Shown here in pieces: positions 1 through 7,648 of a stretch of 25,972 bases of DNA. Numbering within the stretch: the first letter of the stretch is position 1; every line of letters begins with the position of its first letter. The notes under the pieces are model-generated. The model did not search any database, was not told the DNA's origin, and saw only the letters and a list, made by a program, of their open reading frames with translations. The position numbers were made by a program, and so were the translations under genes. This stretch comes from Flavonifractor sp052065355 (GTDB lineage Bacteria; Bacillota; Clostridia; Oscillospirales; Oscillospiraceae), in contig NZ_JBQHUF010000022.1 in assembly GCF_052065355.1 (NCBI RefSeq), forward strand, positions 1-25,972. The letters are read 5' to 3'.

Positions 1-62
1 TTGCAGTAACACCCAAAATAACTGATAGGCGACGCCCCGGGGCCTTGGGCGGGGGCTCTTCT
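1..62 (-). terminator. Weak GC-rich dyad downstream of the membrane-protein gene
   Basis: No gene is visible here. A short dyad (GCCCC at 34-38 with GGGGC at 52-56) lies just after the stop of the minus-strand gene. It could help end transcription of the sigma-factor operon, but there is no T-run after it in the minus direction, so it is only a weak candidate. Confidence 0.25.
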
Positions 63-1523
63 TTATTGGGGCGGAATCTCCTCCAACTCCTCGGGCCAGA
101 ACTGGGGATTGGCGTACTGCAAGGTGTAGAAGGCTCCGGCTTTGTTCCAGATGTTGATCATTCTGGTCTCCATGGCTGACCGGGCGGGATACTGGAGCGC
201 GGTTGTCTGGTGGGTGTAATTGAACCAGCAGCTGATAAGATAGCCATCCTGCGCTTCCTCAATGACATAGGCCACATAGCCCCGGTGGTTTTCGCCGCCG
301 TGGGGCATGGAGAAGGCGGCAAATACATCCGTACTGCTCTGCGCTCCCCAGAAAATACTGTCGGAGGTAAAGCTCTGCTCTCCCAGGAACCAGTAGGGAG
401 CGGAATAAGTCTGCCCAGCCTTGTCATACAGTACCCGGCCGGTGACCTCTCCTCCAGCACGCCACCCGTCGCAATCCTGATAGGCCGGCCAGAGCTGAAT
501 GGATTCTGTGCCGTAGAAGCCGGGGTTCTCCTTCCAGAGGAAGTGCTGGATGATCATCCACCGCTCCTGCTCTCCGGGCAGTTCTATTCCCACACCGGTG
601 ATGGACAGCTCAGTTTCCTTGCTGTCATTCACCTCTACCGTCGCCCGGAGGGCCCCGCCGCAGGCGGCCAGGTCCTCCGCCGTCAGGTCGTTTACCACAT
701 ACTCCGGCACGCCCAGCTCCAGCAGCTTCGCCTCGATCTCCGCCGCTTCGCTGTGTTCTTCCGCGTCAACGGGCGTCCACTCCATGGGATAGCTGCTCCC
801 GAACAGCCAGCCGCAGATACAGCCCCCTACCAGCAGAACGGTAATGGCCAGGGCTACAGTTCCATCCTCCAGCCGCACGGGAGCAGGACGGATGGCATAG
901 CCCGCCTGGTCCAGCTCCTTGGAGAGCTTCCACAGGCTGCAAATAATCAAAATATACATCACCAGCAGAGCTACGCCCAGAATCAGGCCCACGTACCCCA
1001 CCAGGGCCAGCAGACACATAGCGCCATACCACACCATCAGAGCCACAGCCCCTCCGGCGTGGGGCGGCAGCCCCGCCTTCCGCTGTACCGCCCGGAACCC
1101 GCCCCAGAGGCAGAAGAACTCCACAAACAAAAGGATCAGGTTGATCCCTGTCAGGACAGACACCTGAGGCATATCATAGATGCCGCTGGACCAAATGGTG
1201 GAGTTGAGAATGAGACTGGCAAACACATATACCGCCCGCAGGACCGTGATGCCGTAGCACACCCCAAACCACCGGTTCTCCCGCCGCAGGGACCGGAAGC
1301 CCAGCAACAGCAGTACCATGCCGATGGCCGGGAGAATATAGTCCAGATACATATAACTGAGGGTAATGGTAGTGAGACCCATGCCGATCAGCACCCAGTG
1401 GATAGCCCTTCTCCACGGGGTCACATCGGCCACCACATCCTCGGGAGGCAGGTCGGGCAGGCTGTTTTCCAGCATGGCGTCAAACTCGTCCTCATTCATG
1501 GGATCCCACTTACGATCACTCAC
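63..1523 (-). CDS. Multi-pass membrane protein with C-terminal extracytoplasmic domain, coupled to an ECF sigma factor (possible anti-sigma/sensor)
   Basis: I do not recognise a named family. An acidic N-terminal stretch of about 40 residues (ending near PPEDVVADVTPWRR) is followed by about seven hydrophobic segments up to residue ~245, the last being TVALAITVLLVGGCICGWLFG. A soluble ~240-residue tail follows, probably outside the cell. I chose the GTG at 1523 because GGAGG lies 8 nt upstream; a GTG at 1532 has its SD-like bases directly abutting, and an ATG at 1499 has no clear SD. With this start the gene overlaps the end of the sigma-factor gene by 8 nt, which implies translational coupling. 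Position and topology fit a membrane partner that holds or releases the sigma factor, as anti-sigma factors do, but I see no zinc-finger (ZAS) motif, so the role is inference. Confidence 0.8.
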   Translation of the reverse strand: MSDRKWDPMNEDEFDAMLENSLPDLPPEDVVADVTPWRRAIHWVLIGMGLTTITLSYMYLDYILPAIGMVLLLLGFRSLRRENRWFGVCYGITVLRAVYVFASLILNSTIWSSGIYDMPQVSVLTGINLILLFVEFFCLWGGFRAVQRKAGLPPHAGGAVALMVWYGAMCLLALVGYVGLILGVALLVMYILIICSLWKLSKELDQAGYAIRPAPVRLEDGTVALAITVLLVGGCICGWLFGSSYPMEWTPVDAEEHSEAAEIEAKLLELGVPEYVVNDLTAEDLAACGGALRATVEVNDSKETELSITGVGIELPGEQERWMIIQHFLWKENPGFYGTESIQLWPAYQDCDGWRAGGEVTGRVLYDKAGQTYSAPYWFLGEQSFTSDSIFWGAQSSTDVFAAFSMPHGGENHRGYVAYVIEEAQDGYLISCWFNYTHQTTALQYPARSAMETRMINIWNKAGAFYTLQYANPQFWPEELEEIPPQ

Positions 1524-2058
1524 AGACCTCACCTCCCAACAGTCTGCGCAGCTGCTTTTTCAAGCGGTAAAGCCGCCCCTCCACCGCCCGTTCCGACATG
1601 CCCAGCTCGGCGGCGATCTGGGCGGTAGGCTGCCGGTAGTAATATTTCCGGTAAAACAGAGCCCGGTCACCAATGGACAACCGCTCCAGCGCCGAGCGCA
1701 CCGCCGCCTGGCGCTCCTGACGCAGCACCGTCTCCTCCGGGCCGGGCTCCGGTGACGGCATGCGTTCATCCACTTCCCCCACCCCGCCCTGACGGGCATT
1801 GCTCCGGGCGTGGTTCAGGGCGGTATTCCGGGCGATGGCGGTAAGCCAGGCAGCCCAGCTGCCTCGGGTCCCGTCAAACTGCCCGATCCGTTCCCACACC
1901 CGCAGGACTGTCTCAGACAGGCAGTCCTCCCGGTCCCGTGGGTCGGGCAGAATGGGGGCAATGACATACTTCATCAGCGGCCCGTAATGCCGCAGCAGCT
2001 GGTCCATACCAGCCTCGTCCCGCCGGAGCAGCAGCTCCACGATCTCCCGCTGGTCCAC
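1516..2058 (-). CDS. RNA polymerase sigma-70 factor, ECF type
   Basis: A 180-residue protein with the two-domain ECF layout. Sigma region 2 spans about residues 20-90, including DCLSETVLRVWERIGQFD and the WLTAIARNTALNHAR helix. Region 4 spans about 120-175, including ALFYRKYYYRQPTAQIAAEL and the recognition helix SERAVEGRLYRLKKQL. The start is GTG at 2058, with a GGAGG ribosome site 7 nt upstream. It directs RNA polymerase to a small set of promoters in response to a signal, most likely transmitted by the overlapping downstream membrane protein. The gene is divergent from the Met-rich lipoprotein, which may be part of the same response. The signal and the target genes cannot be read from the sequence. 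Confidence 0.9.
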   Translation of the reverse strand: MDQREIVELLLRRDEAGMDQLLRHYGPLMKYVIAPILPDPRDREDCLSETVLRVWERIGQFDGTRGSWAAWLTAIARNTALNHARSNARQGGVGEVDERMPSPEPGPEETVLRQERQAAVRSALERLSIGDRALFYRKYYYRQPTAQIAAELGMSERAVEGRLYRLKKQLRRLLGGEVCE

Positions 2059-2105
2059 GCCGTCGCCTCCCTTCCGTCTATCTCTGTTTTATCATACACC
2101 AGGTA

Positions 2106-2136
2106 TCAGAAAAACCCACGGTCGTTTCAGAAAAAC
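2106..2136. repeat. Two direct repeats TCAGAAAAAC, 21 bp apart, between divergent genes
   Basis: TCAGAAAAAC occurs at 2106-2115 and 2127-2136, in the gap between the sigma-factor gene and the lipoprotein gene. A spacing of 21 bp (two helix turns) would put both copies on one face of the DNA. The same word, extended to TTTCAGAAAAACTT, recurs at 10578-10591. A regulator site is possible; a chance A-rich repeat is not excluded. Confidence 0.35.
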
Positions 2137-2171
2137 TTAAGAAAAAAACCAAAGACAACGGCGCTTGTCCC

Positions 2172-2192
2172 GTGGTAAACTGAACTTACCAC
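2172..2192. repeat. Perfect 7-bp inverted repeat in the leader of the lipoprotein gene
   Basis: GTGGTAA (2172-2178) and TTACCAC (2186-2192) form a perfect dyad around a 7-nt spacer, 22 bp before the lipoprotein start codon and just upstream of its GGGAGGAAG ribosome site. It may be an operator or a small 5'-UTR hairpin. Confidence 0.5.
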
Positions 2193-2213
2193 ATTTGATG
2201 GGAGGAAGATCGT

Positions 2214-3050
2214 ATGAAGTTTGGAAAGAGGACCGCGGCCTTTGCGCTGAGTGCCGCACTGGCTCTGTCGCTGGCCGCCTGCGGCAGTGGCACCGAAAAG
2301 TCCACCGGGGATATCGCCACCGCCCTGGAGAAGATCAACGCCGTCAAAAGCCTGGAAGCCACTATGGTCATGGAGATGGATATGAGCCTGATGGGGCAGT
2401 CCATGGAGACCGAGACCGCCATGAACATGGTCTGCTTCAACGACCCCATGAAGCTGAAGGCCGACATGACCATGGATATGGGGGAGCTCGGCTCCTTCAC
2501 CATGAACATGTACGCCGCCATGGACGGTGACAACTACACCGTGTACATGAACGACGGCAGCGCATGGAGCTCCGAGACCGTGGATATGAGCTATCTCCAG
2601 CAGTATGACGCCCAGGAGAGCATGAACCTGTACCTGGAGAGCGGCGACGACTACACCCTGGAGGGCACCGAGGAGATCAACGGCTCCACCGCCAACAAGT
2701 TCACCGGCGTCATCCGGGGCGACGCTCTGGAGGAGGTTCTGGCCGCCAGCGGCGCCACCAGCAGCCTGGAGAGCAGCGTGGGCAATCTGGACCTGTCTGA
2801 GCTGTACAGCGATCTGGGCGACATGCCGATCACCGTCTGGGTGGATCAGGAGAGCGGCTATCCCGTGCGCTACGCCATGGACATGACCGAGCTGATGCAG
2901 GGCATCATGGAGAAATCCATGGCCGCGGCAGGCGGCGAAGAGGACATCAGCGGCATGATTACCATGGACAAGATGAGCCTGGTCATGGACTGCTTCAACT
3001 TCGACAACGCCACCGACTTTGAGATCCCGGCGGAGGCCCTGGGCGCCTGA
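2214..3050 (+). CDS. Methionine-rich lipoprotein (DUF6612 / LppX-LprAFG-like)
   Basis: A 278-residue protein with a type II signal peptide: positively charged start (MKFGKR), a hydrophobic stretch, and the lipobox LAAC with the acylated Cys at residue 23. The mature part resembles the lipoproteins in which amphipathic beta-strands build a half-barrel that can hold a lipid-like ligand; that family match is from memory. The protein is strikingly rich in Met (29 of 278), with alternating patterns such as MVMEMDM and MTMDM in the N-terminal half and a second Met-rich stretch near the C-terminus. The start is ATG at 2214 with GGGAGG upstream. The gene is divergent from the ECF sigma factor and is followed by a strong bidirectional terminator. 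Substrate unknown; a surface-exposed cell-envelope protein is likely. Confidence 0.8.
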   Translation: MKFGKRTAAFALSAALALSLAACGSGTEKSTGDIATALEKINAVKSLEATMVMEMDMSLMGQSMETETAMNMVCFNDPMKLKADMTMDMGELGSFTMNMYAAMDGDNYTVYMNDGSAWSSETVDMSYLQQYDAQESMNLYLESGDDYTLEGTEEINGSTANKFTGVIRGDALEEVLAASGATSSLESSVGNLDLSELYSDLGDMPITVWVDQESGYPVRYAMDMTELMQGIMEKSMAAAGGEEDISGMITMDKMSLVMDCFNFDNATDFEIPAEALGA

Positions 3051-3062
3051 ACCGAGAGCTAA

Positions 3063-3097
3063 AAAAAGAGCCTGCCGTAATACGGCAGGCTCTTTTT
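3063..3097. terminator. Bidirectional intrinsic terminator
   Basis: Two 17-nt arms (3063-3079 and 3081-3097) pair perfectly around AGAGCCTGCCGTA / TACGGCAGGCTCT, flanked by an A-run on the left and a T-run on the right. It lies between two convergent genes (lipoprotein on plus, DUF1846 on minus) and can serve both. Confidence 0.93.
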
Positions 3098-3116
3098 GTA
3101 TTATCCACAGGATATA

Positions 3117-4601
3117 TTACTTATGGTATAGCTTATTGGTCTCATACTGGGGCTCGCAGGTGAGTCGGAGGCCCAGACGGCTGTAAGTGCCGGAGTCCAC
3201 CGGAGAGAGGATAACGGTGGAGTGGGCCTCGCAGCCCCGCAGAGCGGAGAGCTGGTCCAGGGCACGCTTGGCCAGGGGATTGGTGGTGGCGGAAATGGCC
3301 AGGGCGATGAGGATCTCGTCGGAGTGGAGCCGGGGATTCACCGAACCCAGATGGTGGACCTTCACCTGCTGGATGGGCTCCAGAGCCTCCCGGGAGATGA
3401 GGTGGTGCTCATGGCCGATACCTGCCAGGGCCTTGAGGGCGTTGAGCAGGGTGGAGGAAGAGGGGCCCATGAGGTCGGTGGTCTTGCCGGTGACGACCTC
3501 GCCGTTGGGCAGCTCGATGGCCCCGGCGGGCTTGCCGGTCTCCTCCGCCACCTGGGCGGCGGCGGCCACTACCGGACGGATGGACACATCCACGTGGGCC
3601 TGCTGCATGACGGTCTCCAGCTTATACACCAGCTCGTCGGAGGCGGTGCCGATCTTCCGGTCACACAGGGCGGTGTAATACCGGCGGACGATCTCCTGCC
3701 GGGCGGCAGCACACACCGCGTCGTCGTCCACGATGCACTTGCCTGCCATATTCACGCCCATGTCGGTGGGAGACTTGTAGGGGCACTCCCCCATGATCTT
3801 CTCAAACATGGCGGAGAGGACGGGGAAGATCTCCACGTCCCGGTTGTAGTTCACCGTGGTCTCCCCGTAGGCGGCCAGGTGGAAGGGGTCGATCATATTC
3901 ACATCCCCCAGGTCGGCGGTGGCGGCCTCGTAGGCCAGGTTCACCGGGTGCTGGAGGGGCAGGTTCCAGATGGGGAAGGTCTCAAACTTGGCATAGCCCG
4001 CCTTCACCCCCCGCTTGTACTCATGGTACAGCTGGGACAGGCACACCGCCATCTTGCCGCTGCCGGGACCGGGAGCGGTGACCACCACCAGAGGCCGCTG
4101 AGTCTCGATGTAGTCGTTCTTGCCGTACCCGTCATCGCTGACGATAAGGCCAGTGTTGTGGGGATAGCCGGCGATGGGGTAGTGGAGATAGGTCTTCACA
4201 CCCAGGTGCTCCATCCGCCGCTGGAAAGCGTCTGCAGCGGGCTGCCCGGCATACTGGGTGATGACCACGCTGCCCACCAGCAGGCCCTGGGCGCGGAAAG
4301 CGTCGATGAGGCGCAGCACGTCCACATCATAGGTGATGCCCAGGTCGCCCCGCACCTTGTTCTTCTCAATATCGCTGGCGCAGATGGCGATGACCACCTC
4401 CACCGAATCCCGCAGCTCCTTGAGCATGCGGATCTTGCTGTCCGGCTCAAATCCAGGCAGCACCCGGGAGGCGTGGTAGTCGTCAAAGAGCTTGCCGCCG
4501 AACTCCAGGTAGAGCTTGTTGTCAAATTTTCCGATCCGCTCCATGATATGGGCCGACTGGAGCTCCAGATACTTCTGATTGTCAAACCCGATCCTGTCCA
4601 T
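3117..4601 (-). CDS. DUF1846 (UPF0371) family protein
   Basis: A 494-residue protein matching the UPF0371/DUF1846 family end to end. Family-typical N-terminal blocks include FDNQKYLELQSAHI, KLYLEFGGKLFDDYHASRVLPGF and a glycine-rich VTAPGPGSGKMAVCLSQLYHEYK loop near residue 185-200 that looks like a nucleotide-binding turn. The function of the family is not established. I chose the ATG at 4601 rather than the in-frame GTG at 4634, because a TACAAT -10 box at 4644-4649 would start the mRNA at about 4637 and leave almost no leader for 4634; family members also start close to FDN. Monocistronic, and it shares the bidirectional terminator with the lipoprotein gene. Confidence 0.9.
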   Translation of the reverse strand: MDRIGFDNQKYLELQSAHIMERIGKFDNKLYLEFGGKLFDDYHASRVLPGFEPDSKIRMLKELRDSVEVVIAICASDIEKNKVRGDLGITYDVDVLRLIDAFRAQGLLVGSVVITQYAGQPAADAFQRRMEHLGVKTYLHYPIAGYPHNTGLIVSDDGYGKNDYIETQRPLVVVTAPGPGSGKMAVCLSQLYHEYKRGVKAGYAKFETFPIWNLPLQHPVNLAYEAATADLGDVNMIDPFHLAAYGETTVNYNRDVEIFPVLSAMFEKIMGECPYKSPTDMGVNMAGKCIVDDDAVCAAARQEIVRRYYTALCDRKIGTASDELVYKLETVMQQAHVDVSIRPVVAAAAQVAEETGKPAGAIELPNGEVVTGKTTDLMGPSSSTLLNALKALAGIGHEHHLISREALEPIQQVKVHHLGSVNPRLHSDEILIALAISATTNPLAKRALDQLSALRGCEAHSTVILSPVDSGTYSRLGLRLTCEPQYETNKLYHK

Positions 4602-4643
4602 TTCCTGATTTCCGTCCCTTCTCGCAAATATCACTCAACGGCT

Positions 4644-4649
4644 ATTGTA
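4644..4649 (-). promoter_or_regulatory. -10 box of the DUF1846 gene
   Basis: TACAAT on the minus strand, about 43 nt upstream of the chosen ATG at 4601. The -35 box is poor (CTACTG at 18 bp spacing is the best I see). It matters mainly because it decides the start codon. Confidence 0.5.
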
Positions 4650-4710
4650 CCACAATTCCGGCACAAGCAGTAGCTTTTTTTCGCCCCCTGTCCAATTTTT
4701 TCCCGCCCCC

Positions 4711-4763
4711 TTGACAAGGGTATCCTACACGTGTAGTATCATAATCAGATACGACAGTTGTAG
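4711..4763 (+). promoter_or_regulatory. Promoter of the BlaI-type operon with two BlaI/MecI-type operators
   Basis: TTGACA (4711-4716), 17 bp, TAGTAT (4734-4739). The spacer and -10 are covered by a perfect 12-bp palindrome CTACA-CG-TGTAG (4725-4736). A second copy with the same 5-2-5 layout and one mismatch, CGACA-GT-TGTAG, lies at 4752-4763, centred 27 bp downstream. Paired ACA/TGT dyads are the known binding sites of BlaI/MecI repressors, so the repressor encoded directly downstream most likely controls its own operon. Confidence 0.88.
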
Positions 4764-4774
4764 GAGGGTCTGCT

Positions 4775-5140
4775 ATGAAGCTCAGCGACAAGGAGTGGCA
4801 GGTACTGGAGGCACTGTGGCAGGCGGAGGACGGTCTGAGCCTGGGGCAGACGGTGGAGGCGCTTCGGCCCGCCACGCTCTGGAGCCGGAACACGGTGCTC
4901 ACCTATCTCACCCGGATGGAAGCCAAGGGCCTGGTGGTCATCGACAAAGCAGTTGTCCCACACCGCTACCGGGCTGGGGTAGACCGGGAGGCCTGCGCCG
5001 CCCAGGAGCGGCGGGGCCTGCTGGACCGGGTGTACCAGGGCTCGGCAGGCAAGCTGGTGGCCGCCTTTTTGAAGGAGGAGAAGCTCACCGCCCAGGAGCG
5101 GGAGGAGCTGCGGAAGCTGCTGGATGACATGGAGGTATGA
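4775..5140 (+). CDS. BlaI/MecI/CopY-family transcriptional repressor
   Basis: A 121-residue winged-helix repressor. The N-terminal half carries the family pattern LSDKEWQVLEALWQAEDGLSL and WSRNTVLTYLTRMEAKGLV (recognition helix and wing). The C-terminal part (about residues 85-121, AFLKEEKLTAQEREELRKLLDDME) is the dimerisation helix region where protease inactivation acts in BlaI/MecI. The start is ATG at 4775 with TAGGAGG 7 nt upstream. It is the first gene of a three-gene operon with an M56 protease, the classical repressor/receptor pairing. No beta-lactamase or PBP2a gene follows, so the regulated function is not necessarily beta-lactam resistance. Confidence 0.93.
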   Translation: MKLSDKEWQVLEALWQAEDGLSLGQTVEALRPATLWSRNTVLTYLTRMEAKGLVVIDKAVVPHRYRAGVDREACAAQERRGLLDRVYQGSAGKLVAAFLKEEKLTAQEREELRKLLDDMEV

Positions 5141-5143
5141 CCT

Positions 5144-7039
5144 GTGGAAAACATCTGGTCCCTTTTGCTCCAAACCATCACTGTCTCCATCACGGCGGCG
5201 GTGCTGCTCATTGCCAAACGGCTCTTTCTGGATAAGCTGTCCCCCCGGTGGCAGTACGGGGTGTGGGCCATTCTGGCCGCCCGTCTGCTGCTGCCCGCCG
5301 GGCTGCTGGGCCGCACCCTGCTCCCCGGCCTGAACGTGGTGCTGGAGGCCGCCAAAACCGGGGTGGAGTCCCGGCTGGCCTCCGTTCTCACCAGCCCCTA
5401 CGGGGTGACGGAGGTGCTCTCTCCCGTTCCTCTGGTGCGCCTCGTCCCGCCGGGCAGCGTTACCGACGTGCTCTTTGATCTCTACGCCGCCGGTGTAGTC
5501 GTCACCCTGCTGTGGTTCTTCCTGTCCTATCTGGCCCTGCGGACGCGGGTGGCAAAGGGCTCCGCGCCCTCCCCCGACACCCTGGAGCAGATCCACCGGG
5601 TGGCAGACCAATACGGCCTGAAGGTCCCCAAGCGGGTAACCGTGCTGTCGGGGGTGGAGAGCGCCTTTGTATGTGGGCCCCTCTCCCCGGTGCTGGTGCT
5701 GCCGGAGCGGGCAGTGGACGACAAGGTGATCCTCCACGAGCTGCTCCACCTGAAATACGGCGATTTGTGGGCTGGGGTGGGCATGTGTGTGCTGCGGTGC
5801 CTCCACTGGTGCAATCCGTTTTTGTGGTACTGCTGGGACCGGGCTCAGAACGACAGCGAGGCCCTGTGCGACCAGCGGGTGCTGGAGCGGCTGGAGGGTG
5901 AAGAGCGCCGGGAATACGGCGTGATCCTCCTTTCCATGGCGGACGACAAATACGCCCGCTCGCCGGGCACCACCTCCATGGCCAACGGCGGCAAGAACAT
6001 CAAGGCCCGCATCAGTTCCATCGCCCGGTTCAAGCGCTATCCCCAGGGTGTGGGTCTGGGCTCGGCCTGCGTGGCGGCGGTGCTGGCCGTGGCCTGCCTG
6101 GCGGGGACGGTGGGCGCCGTGGAGCTGCCCGACCAGAACGCCTCCGGCTCCCTGGAGCTGGCCCGGGCCCGACTGAACCGGGCCACCACCCCGGCGGGAG
6201 CTCTGGACACCTATGTCAAGGCCCTGCTGGCGGACAGCCCCGCCTATCTGGTCATGGCCGCGCCAGAGGACGCGCAGGACGAGCTGTTTGCAGCCGCCCG
6301 GGCAGGTGAGAAGCTGGACACACCCTATCCTCTGGAGCCTCTGGGACTTTCGGAGGCCAGCTGCGCCCAGGCCGACTGGGTGGTGTACAACTTCCTGGAG
6401 GGCTCCGACGGCAATTACACCGGCCTGCTGGTGCTGGACGCCTACCGCACCTGGTTTGCCGGTATCTATGAGGAGGGCCAATCCATCGCCGTATCCCAGC
6501 CGGTGCGGGTGCTCCGGCAAGGGGATTTCTGGGCGGTGGAGCCTCTGGAGGATTGGACAGCGGTGGACCCGGCGTGCACCCTGGCCACCCACACCAATTC
6601 CATTCTGCCCGCTTTGACGTATACGGCCAAGGTGGAGGACTTCACCATTGAGGTGGACTATCAGTACCTGCTCAGTGTGGACAGCCAGGTTTATTCCGAC
6701 AGCCTGTTCGGCAGTTCTTACCAGCTGGACACGGTGCCCCGTCCAGACGCCCTTTTTACCGACTACTACCGCTCCGCAGGCGGCCGGGCATGGGAGGGAG
6801 AAGAGGAAGTCTCTCTCACCGTCTGGTACCAGAGTCTGAATCAGAACGAGGCCTTTCCCACTGAATTTGGTCACAGTTCCTTCCGTACCCCTGAGGAGCA
6901 TGGTCTGGGAGGCGGAGGGGGCAGCGACCCCAGAGGCTGCGATCAGCAGCAGTCCCCCGCCTCTATCGCGGTGAAGATCAAGTACAAGGGCCAGGAATAC
7001 ACCGGCATCGCCTGGCCGGAGGAGGCAGCCTATGACTGA
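5144..7039 (+). CDS. BlaR1/MecR1-like M56-family membrane metallopeptidase with an unusual sensor domain
   Basis: A 631-residue integral membrane protein. Hydrophobic segments lie at about 4-24, 37-60, 110-132 and 305-325. Between the last two is the zinc protease domain: HELLH at 198-202 and the downstream SEALCD block, whose Glu (~239) is the expected third zinc ligand. In BlaR1 this protease is switched on by ligand binding and removes the repressor. The ~305-residue extracytoplasmic tail does not show the SxxK...SxN...KTG motifs of the penicillin-binding sensor, so the inducer is probably not a beta-lactam. The tail has an odd Gly-rich stretch (GLGGGGGSD) about 40 residues before its end. 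The start is GTG at 5144 with GGAGG 8 nt upstream, 3 nt after the repressor gene stop. Confidence 0.88.
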   Translation: MENIWSLLLQTITVSITAAVLLIAKRLFLDKLSPRWQYGVWAILAARLLLPAGLLGRTLLPGLNVVLEAAKTGVESRLASVLTSPYGVTEVLSPVPLVRLVPPGSVTDVLFDLYAAGVVVTLLWFFLSYLALRTRVAKGSAPSPDTLEQIHRVADQYGLKVPKRVTVLSGVESAFVCGPLSPVLVLPERAVDDKVILHELLHLKYGDLWAGVGMCVLRCLHWCNPFLWYCWDRAQNDSEALCDQRVLERLEGEERREYGVILLSMADDKYARSPGTTSMANGGKNIKARISSIARFKRYPQGVGLGSACVAAVLAVACLAGTVGAVELPDQNASGSLELARARLNRATTPAGALDTYVKALLADSPAYLVMAAPEDAQDELFAAARAGEKLDTPYPLEPLGLSEASCAQADWVVYNFLEGSDGNYTGLLVLDAYRTWFAGIYEEGQSIAVSQPVRVLRQGDFWAVEPLEDWTAVDPACTLATHTNSILPALTYTAKVEDFTIEVDYQYLLSVDSQVYSDSLFGSSYQLDTVPRPDALFTDYYRSAGGRAWEGEEEVSLTVWYQSLNQNEAFPTEFGHSSFRTPEEHGLGGGGGSDPRGCDQQQSPASIAVKIKYKGQEYTGIAWPEEAAYD

Positions 7040-7607
7040 CAACATCCGAATCCGCCAGGCTTTGACCAAGATCGCCTGGGCCTATGTGCTGCTCTACCTG
7101 GACTTCAACCTGAGCGTCAACGGTCACTCCCTGAATGTGCTGCCCAACTGGGCGGGCTATCTGCTGATCTTCTCCGCCATTGTGCTGTTGGGGGCGGAAT
7201 TGAGGAGCCTGCTGTTATTAAAACCCTTCTGCGTCCTGCTGGGTGTGGTGTCGGCGGTGGACTGGGTGTGGGTGCTGCTGACGGGCCAGGAGCGGACAGG
7301 CCGGTTTTTCCTGTTTTCCATCCTACTGCTCTGCGTGGGCATCTACTTCCGCTTCCAGATGCTCACCGATCTGGCCCAGCTGGCGGAGGATAACGGCATC
7401 CGGGCGGACAGTCTGCGGTTCTGCCGCAACGCGGAGGCCGTTATTCAGGTCATTATGAGGTTACCGTTGCCCTGGGAGGAGCACGCCACCCTCTCCATCA
7501 TTTACGGTGGAGTACTGGTGGCCGGGTTCATCGTATGCGCCTTCATCATTTATCAGCTTTTTGTGCTGCGCAACCATTTCCCGGAGCAAGAGGCTCCGGA
7601 GGCATAA
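7032..7607 (+). CDS. Small polytopic membrane protein, third gene of the BlaI/M56 operon
   Basis: A 191-residue protein, not recognised. It has about five hydrophobic segments (around residues 14-24, 40-60, 64-84, 92-108 and 155-178), with a short loop (QLAEDNGIRADSLRFCRNAEA) between the fourth and fifth. The start ATG at 7032 overlaps the protease gene by 8 nt and has GGAGGAGG upstream, so it is translationally coupled and should be made together with the repressor and the protease. It may be the effector or an accessory subunit of the sensor. A strong terminator follows directly. Confidence 0.82.
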   Translation: MTDNIRIRQALTKIAWAYVLLYLDFNLSVNGHSLNVLPNWAGYLLIFSAIVLLGAELRSLLLLKPFCVLLGVVSAVDWVWVLLTGQERTGRFFLFSILLLCVGIYFRFQMLTDLAQLAEDNGIRADSLRFCRNAEAVIQVIMRLPLPWEEHATLSIIYGGVLVAGFIVCAFIIYQLFVLRNHFPEQEAPEA

Positions 7608-7643
7608 AAAAGCGCCTGTCCGGTATCCGGGCAGGCGCTTTTT
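7607..7643. terminator. Bidirectional intrinsic terminator
   Basis: Arms at 7607-7623 and 7627-7643 pair over 17 nt (core GCGCCTG / CAGGCGC, one G-U) around the loop TAT, with A's on the left and T's on the right. It lies between convergent genes: the end of the BlaI operon (plus) and udk (minus). Confidence 0.93.
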
Positions 7644-7648
7644 CTCTG

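Noticed and set aside
5144..7039. Penicillin receptor BlaR1 or MecR1
   Set aside because: The M56 protease part matches, but I find no SxxK/SxN/KTG set in the external domain and no beta-lactamase or PBP2a gene nearby.
4745..7069. A 774-codon open frame on the minus strand opposite the BlaI/M56 operon
   Set aside because: It is antisense to three well-supported genes, has low-complexity His/Gln/Gly-rich sequence without family similarity, and exists because GC-rich third positions remove stops. The same holds for the long antisense frames at 10834-13128, 14759-17182, 17252-18661, 18349-19524 (minus) and 210-1628, 3222-4673, 19797-21734 (plus).
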